Source of the DNA: Larus michahellis
Taxonomy: Eukaryota; Chordata; Aves; Charadriiformes; Laridae
Length of the DNA: 64,000 nucleotides
Direction: 5' to 3'
NCBI RefSeq assembly: GCF_964199755.1
Contig: NC_133911.1
Coordinates: 3,003,001-3,067,000, forward strand
Shown: piece by piece, positions 48,454 through 60,400 of the stretch
Position numbering within the stretch: position 1 is the stretch's first letter
Layout: each line of letters opens with the position of its first letter
Position numbers and translations under genes: made by a program
Notes under the pieces: generated by a model
The model's input: only the letters and a program-made list of their open reading frames with translations
Told to the model about the DNA's origin: nothing
Databases searched by the model: none

Positions 48454-51400
48454 GTAAGGGCGGGGAGGGCAGGGCGGAGGGGGAGGACCCGGGGAGGAGC
48501 GGTGCCGGTTGGCCGGGCGCCTCGGGGCTGGAAGGGCCGCCGCCCGCCCGGTCCCGCGGCGCGGCCGGTCCCGGCGAGGAAGGGCCCTGTGAGGCCCGGT
48601 GCTCCCCGACGCTCCGGGCCCGGCCTAGGTCGGCGGCGGCCTCGCCGCGCTGGGGGGCCGGGCGGGGTGTCCTGCGGCTCCTCCCTTAGTGGAGAGCAGC
48701 GGTGCCCCCGGGGGCCGGGGACCGCCGCGGTGGGAGGGAGGGAGGGAGGGCGCCGGGCGGCCCGGGCCTGGCAAGGTGACCTTGGCCGCGGGCAGGGACC
48801 CTCGCTGGGCCCTCTGCCACGGCCTCCCCGGGGCTCTTCTCCCCGGCCCGGCCCTGGCTTACCCGCGATCCGGCAGCGGAGGGTCGGTTTTGGTCTCTGG
48901 TTACTCTCTGTGTTGAAAATGAGAGGTTTCCCTGGGAAATCTCCCTCTTCGCTGAGCTCCGCGGCCGGGCGGCCGCCTCCTGGCCTGAATGAATGGGCCC
49001 CGGGTAGGCATAACTGGGTCCTTCAGTGCCACGACCTTGCCCGCCTTTAGTTTCACTATGACGACGGCTTGGTTTTCGAAATGTGTTTGTGCAGAGCTGT
49101 TCACATCACTCAGGGTACGAGGTGGGCTGTGTTTATTAAAAGCAATACGCAGTGTGTCACACTGATAGCTTTGGCATGTGTTACTTAGTACAGTGTGCGC
49201 AGTTTGACATTGAGCAGCTTTCCGTCCGGTGTCCCAGCCCTGCAGATTGTTGTGCCTTTTATTTACATAGGGGAATAGTTCCATTGTCTTTCTTCAATGC
49301 ATGTTTGTCTGTAAAGTTAGGATTATGCACATGTGTGCAGCACTTCAGATCTACATCAAACCATTCACAGCATTTCACTTATAACTGTGAGTTTTATGAG
49401 TGATCGTAATTGTGTATGCGCAGTTCAGTGCTCTTCATGTGACAGGCTGGCAAATGGACTGGATGGAGGTTGTGGCTTTATGAAATGTGTATACACAATC
49501 AAATCTTTAAAAGCAATGTATAGAGCAAGAAGTGAAGTATCTGACACGAAAGGTATGCATTCCATGTTGTTGCAGAAGTCTCTTTTAGAACCTTAAATAA
49601 TATCTGAGAAATATGGATGTTTATTTCTTGTTGCTGTAGTGGCCTTATTCTTGAAAGCTGATGAGGAGCTCAGGGTTTTGGTTGCCTAATGCTTTTCCAT
49701 TAGGAAAGATGTTTAATAATGTTAAGTAAACTGAAACTTCCATTGTTTATAACTAGCCTTTGAAAAGTGTCAAGTGCTCCAGAGCAGTGTTTTGCCTTAT
49801 GAAATTCTATTCAGGTTTGTCTGACAAACATACCCAGATATGTTTATGTTTCCATAGCATCAGTTGCTTTATCATAAAATATTAAGTATGCCAAATTATA
49901 AACAAGAACTTGTTCCATGCTGCAGCTGTACATGTAGGAATCCTGTACGTGGAAAGTCTCTCCAGGAGGCCTAAAGACGTGAATACAGGGTTGATTTTTG
50001 ATGCAGCATGTCTCTTCAGCAGGCCTTTTGTTTTAATTTGGTATTTTCTTCCATCCTAAAGTGGTAACAGAAGAAAGAAAATGGGCTTAGACTTTCTGCA
50101 GTAGTGCTCTAGACCAAGCATTCCCAGTGTTAGCTTCACGATGGCATTGAGTAGAGGTCTCAGTAAAATTCATGTTTTTCATTAGATTACCCAAAAAGGG
50201 CATATGGGCTGCAGCTCTTTAATTTTATCCCTAGCGCTAAACCCAGTGTGGTGGCCTCAGACACATGTTTCTCTTCATGTGTGATAGCATTTTTCTGTTT
50301 TGTGTGCTTTTACGATTGATCCAGTAACTGAAGCATCTGTGCTGACAACTTCCTTTGTGGTATTAACAACAAATGACTCGGTATGAACTTTGGAAGTCAG
50401 AACAACGCAGAAGTTGCTTCATACTCCAGTAGTTTGTGACTGAAGATGATGATGGCCTTTAAATGTGAAGTGAGTCAATGGCCTAGTTGTGCAAACTGTT
50501 AACTGAGTGCTAACAACACAAACTTTCTCAGGCTATCTCAGTGGAAATGATTGTTTTCTTTGCAGGGACTTGAAATACACATGTGCTTGTGATGATTGTT
50601 TTTGTAATGTTGCTGCAAAGTTTGCTGGAGTTTCGGATAAACTATCAAGGGCAGTTGAAAACTGGAAAGAAAGAAAAGAAAGAAAGAAAATGAACGAACT
50701 TTTTTACTTATTGCTTGTATTGTGGGATATAGAAGTTTACCAAACCTTCACTACTTCGTTGGACTTTTCCTTTTGGTGGCCACAGTTTCCTTCCTGTACG
50801 TCCTTTACATCCTTCCTGAGCGCTATTGCAAGAGAGCTCTTTCCAGCCAATGGCTTGGGGAAAACATTGTAATTAGCCCTGTGTTTTCCCATTCCAGATC
50901 CTGTAAATAGAGGAGAGCGCTGAATTTCTGAAATTTTGCATGCATGACAGTTTTGCAGCGTCTGTGAGAATGATAGAGACAGATCGCTCTTGTGGATTAA
51001 CTGGAGAGCTGGAAGGACATGGGAAGCAGAAGAGAGTGAGAAGGGGAGGTAGCAGCTATCAGGATGACTTTATTAGCAACAGTATCAAATAGTATTAATA
51101 GTATTAAATAATAGCTGGAGGCTATGCAGCCTGTCCTATCTTGTAATAGGATCAAGAAAACTTGATCTCCTGCCACTAAAATGTCCAAAATATACGTTTA
51201 TCTTACATTACGTCTTTTGAAATGACGTATTATATTTTTTACCTCCTGGTCACTACCTGTGTGCATCTTGTAATTTAGTATTACAATGATTTTTTTTTTT
51301 CCTGTTAGTTCAAAATAGACTATGTTGTCAGGCATTGTTAAGACAGTGTTTAATTTCAAAGAGTTAAGTTCTGTAAACCTCTGTATGCCTGCACAAAGCA

Positions 51401-54400
51401 TTAAAACATTGTTAAATGGAGTTTATGTGCTCACCTCCTTTTTATTAGGTCTGACATTTATTTGTTTTGCTAATTATGAGGGTGGGCCTAGGTATTTTTG
51501 TTCCTCTGCCTCTTCTAAATCTAGCTGTAGACACAGTGGTTTGTGTGGAGTGGGCTGGGTTGTGCTTTCTTGGCTGACCAGGTGGTTTCCCCGATGGGTG
51601 ATCCAAATCATACTGACTCCAGCTTCACACTATTCTCAAGACTTTTCTCCTGTGCAGTCATTCAAATAATTTAACTTTCTGTTTGATCTTTCTTCCTGAT
51701 ACTGATTTTTCTTACCCATGAGAAAAGTTGCTTATTTCATGTGTGGGAAGGAGAATTGAACTACAGGGGCTTTCTTTTTCTTTCCAGCTTGAAAAGCTTT
51801 ATAAAGTCCTGTGTCCTCTCCAGCCTTCACAATCATTTCTTCTTTTTTATCAGTAGAGCTCTGTGGAGAAGGGAAGGGGAAGTAAATAGTATTGTGGTCT
51901 TCTTTCATCCTACCAGCTTCAAACCCTGTTTAAAGGGTTTGTTTATTTAACTAATTGATAGTTCGTGCCTGTTTATGTGGAAAGATAGTTACTCACGAAG
52001 GACTGACAGATTTGTTTTTTCTCTGCAAGGCTATAATTTTGGACAAATTATTATTATATGCTATTTCCAGGGAACAAGGAGGCAACAAAGAGTATGTGTA
52101 TAAGGGGAGGGAGAGTTGTGTGCCTGTGTGTCTTGGTTTGTCTTGAAACCGGTGTAGTTTTAAATGAGCTGAACACTGTCATTTACCTGATATTGAAAGG
52201 CAGACCTGGGAAAGCTGTTTGCTTCTTGGCTGGTGTGTTAAGTTGCTGTGTTGAAGTTCATTTTTTTTTTTTTTTTTTTCAGGAGACAAATGTTTTGATG
52301 TAGGTCTGTGTTTGACCAAAATTCAGTCTGGAAGCTTGTAAATAACCCAGTGTAGTAATGTTCATTTTCCCCTAATCCTCTGTTTTGACATCTGAGAATA
52401 AAACACTTCTAATTTCCATTTAATAGGAATTTTTTAAGAGAAAAGGGCACTTTCAGTTCTCATGCAACTGTTAACATGATTTCTTCTGGCTTGCATCATC
52501 TGGCCTGCTTGAATAGCTGTTTCTGTTAATGGCATGGGTGAAATGGTATTGTTTGTGTCATTCCACAGATTGAATGTTTCAGAAAGAATCATTGTATGGA
52601 TTGCAATGTCAGTATTTTTAAATTATCCTTCACATGGTTATGAATAGGATAAAGTCAGTCTATATAATGATAAAACTTGATTATACTTTCTGAAAACTGG
52701 ATTAGACTTTATCTAAATATACAAAAATCCTGAAATTCCTGTTTTGAAGTGTTTTTTTTGCTTAGCAATTGTAATGTGGCCATCCAGCCTTAGCTACCAG
52801 GTCAAAAGACTTTTTCATCATTTGGGATTTTGTTTTTAAAACTGGAGAACACTAATATTATGTGAGCACACAACTGCATTGTTATGTGAGCTTTGTTTGT
52901 AACCCCAAGTTACTTTCCTTTGTCGCACAGGAGAAGATCCAATTCTACTAGTTGTATCTTATAGCAGACCAAGTAGTGTAAATATTAACTGCTTATGGCT
53001 TAGGCTGCATAGGGAGGCTGTACAGCCAACGGAAAAATGCTTTATTTGGAAGAGGTGCACAAATGTGGTCTGAGAATAGGCTTTTAGTAAAAAATCATTA
53101 CTTAAAAAGCAGTATTTAGTTATGTTATTAGCAGAGTTCTGAACACAATGAGTGTCTACAAATTAGGAGTCTATTCTCTTCTTTTGGAAGAAAAAGACAG
53201 GAAAATCTGTAGGAATCCAGGTCTCTCTTCTCCTAACTGCATTGTGTCCTGCTGTTCCTCTTGGCTGGCCATCCGACTGAGTCAGGAACCTCTGCCCTGC
53301 CTAGGTGCGCCCGATCAGCTCACTAACCAAAGCCGTGAGCGACGGTGGGGGAAGCCCTGCTCGACCCTTGTTCCAGCCTGCTCTTGGCAATGCTTCTGGT
53401 GTGCAAGAAAACCGGAAAGAAGAGCTGTGACGTCTGTCTGATAGTGCAGCCATTTAAAACCCCAGACTACGTAAGATCCCCTCTGCTGGAAGTGAATCCA
53501 AAGTGCACTGACTTTCTTGTCCTCCGCATTAGTGTGTTGGTAAGATGCCAGCTGTGCCTTCTTTGGGAGGTGGCACACTGTGACACTGTCCAGGGGAAGG
53601 GGACTGTAGCCAAGTGATATCCTAAACCACTCCTTTGGTCCTTGAGATGTTACAGCAGTAGGTGGGAACAACTCTTTGTTGTATCAGATATAGTTCTCTG
53701 AGAAATGTGGGGCTGCTGGCACATTCTTGATGATAATAAATTAATAGCGAGAGACTTGATAAGGATCAGGCTTCTTTTCTGTTAGTGAGATGCCACCGTA
53801 ATACTACTTGCTCTAAATTGCCTCTATTTCTTAGACGGGCCAGTAGACGTCAGTAATGGTCAACCTACGTTGACTGGGTGTGAAGAAGCATGATTGCCAA
53901 CCCTCAGTTAGGCTTGCAGAAGAAAAATGTGGATGTGTTCACTCTAGCAAAACTTTTCTTTTCAGCAATGCCATCGTTTTCAATGGTGGGATATTTTATT
54001 GCAGTAAGACAAGGTAGAGTTTTCTGTCAGAGGTATATTTTCTGTTTTATGAGTATCTTGCTGATTTCTTATATATGTGCTTCTAAAGCCAGTGCAACCC
54101 AGATTTTGTCTGAAAGTTTGGTGCAGTGTTGATGAGATCCTTTGTTGTGCTGTCACACAACAGACATGCCAAAGAGCAGCTTCCACTCTTCTCCCCCTTT
54201 TAAAAGAGAGAGGAAATGTGTGTGCCCTCCCGTCTCACCAGCTCATTCACCAGTGTGAGGATGAAAAGTTTCTGGTCCAGCTACGAGACTATAGCTGTGA
54301 TCGCTTGGGAGATCATGGGCTAACAGCGATACCTCCTGCTGCTGTGTGTCCATCTGCAAAAGTGCTGATGTTTATCTAAGGTTTGGGCAGCGGTTGAGCT

Positions 54401-57400
54401 GCAGGAGTGCTTAAGGGTGAAAGCGGCCCCAGAAAGCATGTCGGGATTTTTGTATTATAATGGTATTTGGATATTTATATTCTGTCATTCCAAGTATTCT
54501 GTGTTACTACAGTCAAATGCTAGAATAAAACAAAACACGCTTTTTTCCTGCTTCTTCCTCGAGTACTTGGTATATAGTTTCACAATGTTTTCTTCTGTGT
54601 CCTTGCTCATTTTTCTGTCTGCTATGTAAACAATCCACACAACGGGGGAGATGAGAATGAAAGCTTCAAAGTTGGTGTTTGAAGAAAATCTGATTCCTGC
54701 CATGAAAGACCTTGCTAAGAGTCTGCTTAAAATTAATTCTCTCTGTAAATAAGTGATTTCATGGTCTCAGATTTCTAACTGGTGCGAAGTGCTGCCCTAT
54801 AAAGGCCCTGGTATATGAAGAAGGCTCTCCTCCCCATTTTTGCAAAACAATTATCTATGCATCTTGTCAAAGTGGGATTGGAGGGGTGTAAGACAGAACA
54901 CCCTACAACAGGAGGGAGAATATAGTTTTGAGAGTTCCTTACCTTTTGTTTTGTTCTGTTTTGAAGATCTTGACTTTTCTTGGGTATTTCCTAACCTAAA
55001 GCAAATTTTAGTGCTGGATGGAGCTGATGCTTATTTGGAATGTCCAGTGCAGTGGGCCCGTGGATGAGATCTGCTGTTGGACCTTTAAGCTGTTGCTGTC
55101 ACTGTCCCCAGAGAGAAACTAATGGAGCTTGATAGATTTTCTTGATCCTAAATGAAGCTCTTTCTAGTTGGGAAGAAATCTTCTCTGTTGGGACAAGTCC
55201 GTGACCTGTTTTAGAGAGTCTTGTCTGTACAGAGTGGTTGCGATTTTCTTAGAACAAGAAGCCATCTTCCAGGAGCTCGTTCCTCATTTTATTTCAATCA
55301 TTTAGTTCTTTTAACTGTAAAATAGCAGAATCTGAAGGAGAGGAGGCTGAAGCTCTCTGTTTTGTATTTGTGAGTAAGGAATGGCGGAGGAAATTAATCT
55401 GATGACAAAAAGAAAACTATTAAGTAATTTAAAAACTTCCAGCTGCTATAGTAACAGCAACGTATTTGCCAGATGTCAATGAGCATATTTTAATCCTTCT
55501 ATTTTAAGTTTCAAGCTATTGAAGAAAAGTCTGTATAGGTGTGGCAGTCTTAATAGCTGCTTCAGCCCATAGCTACCCTAGGAAAGGACTGTGTAGTATC
55601 GCTGTTGGAGGGACTGTTGATTAAATTCATACAAAAAGCTTTTCCCAGATGTTCTTATGGGGCAGGAGCCCATACCAAAGATTTGTGTTTCTCTCCGAGA
55701 CACTTTTATGATGTCCTGTTGGGTATACGGCGCGTGCTCTTCTGTGTGTTAGATTGATTTGAGGTACTGTGACATTTTTCTTGGAAGGTGTATGAGCCAA
55801 AAAAGTAGAATGAAAAAGTTTGGGAGACTGGGCTTTCTGCCTAATACCAGTTCCGTGTGGCTGTGCTGGTCCGTACGGCCGGGACACTTACTGGAGGGCG
55901 GGAATAAGATGTCCATAGAACTGTCCTGTCCCCTGTTGACACTGACTGTAAATGAGTTTAAGCTGAAATGATAAATGCAGGGTGGAAGAGACTGTTTTTC
56001 TAGTTAAACATTTTAAACTGTCAGAGGAGGTGAAAAATGCATTGTACTCTTTCCTGTGGCCTTTTCCTCCAAAGAGTCTGTCATGCAAGAAAGGGAGGGG
56101 AAAATGTGCCCGGCATGGATCAAGCCCTTAGCTTTTCCATGTTCGTTTGTTTTTATTGTAAGATAAACCTTTCATGTTTTATTGTTATGAAGTTAAAGCC
56201 TGGCCTAGAGGTGCTGATCTTTAGTAGAAACAGCTGCAGACCGAGTGTCCCCTGGTCAGGTGGGAGGCTCTTTGAAGCAACATGTTGCCTCTTTAAAAGG
56301 AAATTGAGCATGTGAGAACTTAAACCTGTAAAACTCATCAACAGCTCTACCATTGTTTATCTCTGGTGTAACTTTATATAGAATTAAAGTGAAATGCGTT
56401 ACTTGGCTTCCAAAGCAAGATGGTTTAGCTCCCCCTTGGTCCTGGAGACACAGGAAATGACCACATAACCACAAATACTTTCTAGTGGAATGAGGATGAG
56501 TGACAAACTATCCACAGAAATAGGTTCTTAACCAGACGGGCTAAGGAACTAAATGTAGCTAAAGCTTCTGGTTTTAAGTTAAAACCAATGCTTACACGTT
56601 AAAACCAAGTAGAAAAGAGCAAATGCTGTATGTGCGCTGGCTGACGTGAGAGGGCAGATCTGAGCATTTCTTGTCGATTGGATGTTGGGATCAGCAACAG
56701 TTTTCAGCGTAGATGGTAATCTGTTCCTCAGGAAGAGACGGGATGAACCGAACTGCCTTTGGGACAGGGAAGCTAAGGTACTTGTTTGGCTTCGTTTCTC
56801 AAATTGCCTTCTTGTACTGCAAACAAAAAAAGCATTAGCTCTTAGATCTCCTCCTTTACTTTTCTGTAGCATTTTCATTACATAAAGCTAGGTGCTACGT
56901 ATCTTACCATCATCTTTTTAAACTAATCAGGCACTCTACTCCCCTTCCCGCTGCAATAGGGTGCAGTGATAGCTTCTAAAATTGACACTGTGCATTTTCA
57001 TGAAAAAGAAGAATCCCTTCCCTAGAACCAGGCTTATCACTACTTCAGAAAAAAGCTTTCTGAAGACCATTCTGTCTTAACAAGTCAGTCATGCTGGACC
57101 ACATCTGCTTAACAGTGGTGCTTGGTATTAGTGGGGGGGAAGACCTAGGTTTTGTTTTAGGCTTAGGCTGAATTGCAGTTGGCAGAAATAATAAATTTTT
57201 CACCTTTTAAGCATATCCTGTAGCTTCCGCCGTGGCCAACAGGAAGCAGCATTGATGGCATCTGTGTGGAGGCCTTACAAACGGGGGTGTAATGTGAGAG
57301 AGCATCTGAAGGAGGTGAAGAGAATACAAGATAATGATTATTTCTGGATGTAGATGGAAAGAAACTGTATTAACTATAGCTGCTTCCTTAGTGCAGACTT

Positions 57401-60400
57401 TTCTGAAGACAAGAAAGCAAGCAGTTTACCACCACACTGGTGAGAAGAATGTGGGTTTGACTGGTAACGTGGAAAATGTGGTGATATTAGAAACTGCCTG
57501 GGCTCTGCACGGAGATGATGCAGAATTTGTCATCCTGTAAATCATTTCTCATTGATTAGCTAAACTGTTTGCATTGGCCGAGGGGATCTTTTCTTGGACA
57601 GGAAGCGTAGGACCAGTATCGCTCACTGCGTGACACGCCATCTGAACCGGACAGTTCAAACAACACCTCGTGCTGTCTGAACAGAAAGTCATTACCTTTA
57701 GAAAGTCCTTTTCAGACCTACAGTACAACAGCCCCAAACCAAAAAGGCAGCGTTAACTATGTATTGTAGGAAAAGGCTGGCAGAGGGAGTTGGGTCAGAG
57801 GGCCAAACAGTTGTCCGTTGGATGAATTCTTGAAGATAGTAATTATCCTTAATAGCATAAACATTCTACGAGAGCCAACACCAGCTGTTTTATAGCAAAG
57901 GTACCGGAGGAAGGCTCTACTTGGGGAGGGGGAGTGGAGGAATTAGCATGGATGAACTGCTGCTCTTAGTAATGCATGATGTCTCTTCCAGTCTGAGTAT
58001 AAATGCCGGTCAGTGACACAGTATGAGTAGTGAGCTGTTTATACGAGATGCTCTGAGCAGTGTATCTCTTACTGTCTGAAATGCAGAAAAAGCCTGAAGC
58101 TCTGAGCAGGCATCTGAGGAGCTGAGACTTTCCCTTAGCTGTGCAAATGATTAGAGTGAAAACCTGACCTTCTGCAAAATGCTCCGCTTCTAAAATGTCT
58201 GGGGGAGTTATGTCAGGACCACTTGGCAGGCGGTCAAAGTTCTTCCCAGCAGTTGCATGTTTTGTAAGCCTGCTCTCAAGTTGTAATGACCTGGTAAAGT
58301 AGTTACCTCTGTCACAATTGAAAATCTCTAGTAAAATGAAAAGAGTTTTCGAAAGCAACTCTGATTTCCACTGCTCAGTAAATATGGATAGCGAAATCCT
58401 AACAGGAGAGTGAACATAAGGGGGTTTGCTCAGATCATCTCTTTGGTCATCTCTGTTCTAATATTTGAGGGTTTTTTAATCAATAAAAAACGTGGGGTGC
58501 TTAGTTAATTTACTCGGCAGTGCAGTAAGTATTGTTTTAATAATCTGTGCCTCAATAGGAGTATACTTTTTGCAAGGAAAAAGGTTTAAAGAGCAGAAGG
58601 AAACTTAAAAAAAGGGAACATACTCCTATACGCCAAGAGGGTATAGGATTCTTTGGCATTGTTCTGGACTCAACCCACTTAGTAATGCATTCAACAGGAG
58701 CTTAAAGAAGGTTCACATACTTTTAGGACTATTAAAAAAAAAAAAATGTCTTTTAATTAATAAAACTTAAGTTAGATTTCTTATATTGAAAGGAGAGAAC
58801 TGAAACCCATAACAGGATGTGTTTGCTGCAAAATAAACCCAAAGCTGTTAGGGATTTTTTTTTAAATGAGCATATGCATGAGTGACTTTATTTTTTTTTT
58901 TTTTCCCATTTTTTAACCTTCTGTACTTCTGCACCTTATCTAAAATTCTTGTCTTTACTGGGTATAACTAAAGGTGGAATTTACCCACTGAGCTCAGAGT
59001 TTTCACTGTTGCATTTATTGAGTCATGAGAGGAGTTTTGCAGACTTGCCTGACTTCTTGCAAAAAATCATAAGCGCACTTTCCAAGGAAAGCAAAAATTA
59101 TTTTTAAATGTGCCAGCCGAATGTTTTAATGGTGCTGGATAAATTTTTTTCAACCGCTGCAGTTATTTCTATATATAGTATAAGGATGTGAAAAGTCATT
59201 CATTCCTAATGTGTTTAAATATGCTCCATAATGAATGTTGTGGATGTGAAAGATAAGCAGCCTGGAGCTTTCTTTTGCAAGGTATAGGGTAACACAAAGC
59301 ATCAAAGTTTTGCTGCCCTCAGGACACACATTGAAGTAGTTAAAGTAGTGAGATAAACGAAATACAATAAGATATTCATCTGCAAAATCTAAAGCTCAAG
59401 GACACAATAAGTTTTCGTTTAAGTGTTTCTCATTTGCTGACAATGAGCCAAATAAATCTTAATTCCACATTGTAGATGGTGACAGAAATTCAGTAACTTT
59501 CCCTGGGATGAGAGTCTGGTTTGTTTTCCAAATCTTTCTGGTAATGTACTTGGGTATGTTGGGATTCTAATCTGAATTAGTTGCTTACAGTTACTTAAGA
59601 AAGCAAGAATTATTTTTTTTCAGAATTGCTATTTAAGAACGTTTTTGGTTGGTGTGCTGAAATAACTTGTAGTCTGATATTCCTGAGAATTACTGTAGAG
59701 AACTAAATCCTTTTCCATTACTTTGCATTATCTTGGTCCTCACTCACTGCGTTTCTTCTTACAGGTGCTGGATTCGGATTAGGAATTGTTTTCTCAGTCA
59801 TCTTCTTCAAAAGTAAGTATAGTGCAGTAATCTTGAGTGCCTGGTTTCCTAATTTCTGTCCATTGTAAGTGCAGTTTAAAAGCAAGAAATCTTTGAGGCG
59901 TGTAAAACTTAATCAGCATGTTAGACCAATTCTTTCATAACTGGTCAGGTCTTTTCAGTTGAAATGGAGTTACCTAAAGTTTTAACTGTTGTGTAACACG
60001 GTTGTTACGCGTGACATCTCTCAAAGCTCCTACTGTGCTCAGCTCAAATTTTGGAATTGCAGGAAACCTTGAGCCAAATGGCTGAAGCCATGTGTCTAGA
60101 CATCAATTTATGCCAATCTTGCCAGGGTTTTATAACTGATCTAAATTCTGTTTTAGTTATGCTTTCATTACACCATAATTTTCAGTAATATCTTGAATTC
60201 AGAGATTGCTCTCCATTAAATTCTAAATATGATATCTTACTTTTGATCTTCTGAAGTGGTCTGGGTTTTAGCTGATTTTAGGACTCATAGAACTTGAAAA
60301 TGCCAAATACGTGTCTTCCAGTAATTTATTCTTTCTTGGTGCTTATTTAACAATGCTATTACGGTCATGTGAAATGAACAGCTTTTCTTGACTTTAACTT

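Larger units (their letters stand above)
48130..49000. promoter_or_regulatory. MICOS10: CpG island spanning the MICOS10 promoter and first exon
   Basis: G+C and CpG content rise sharply between an A/T-rich intergenic flank and the A/T-rich intron 1. The island includes exon 1 and its first few hundred intronic bases. Long open frames within it (plus 48258-48689 and 48502-49050) are composition artefacts. No TATA box is seen near the expected start region. Edges are by eye. Confidence 0.88.
48454..59764 (+). other. MICOS10: MICOS10 intron 1 (about 11.3 kb)
   Basis: Phase 1 intron. Its first 500 bases are CpG-island sequence with a G-quadruplex motif (48732-48750). The rest is T- and G-rich on the plus strand and holds a GAAA repeat (50665-50690) and homopolymers at 51290-51300, 52261-52279, 58734-58746 and 58891-58904. 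Open frames such as plus 50507-50872 and minus 57966-58358 match no family I know. No second gene is supported. Confidence 0.85.

Noticed and set aside
48258-49050. Open frames of 143 and 182 codons in the second CpG island
   Set aside because: Same composition effect. They overlap MICOS10 exon 1 in another frame and read through its donor into intron.
50507-50872. 121-codon plus frame with a charged KERKERKK stretch
   Set aside because: The charged stretch is translated GAAA microsatellite, there is no family match, and the frame lies within MICOS10 intron 1.
52261-52282. T19 followed by CAG as a splice acceptor for an extra MICOS10 exon
   Set aside because: The sequence after it shows no conserved coding, and MICOS10 exons 1 and 2 already join in frame without it.
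57966-58358. 130-codon minus frame in MICOS10 intron 1
   Set aside because: No recognisable domain, promoter or splice context; the length is within what chance allows in 64 kb read in six frames.
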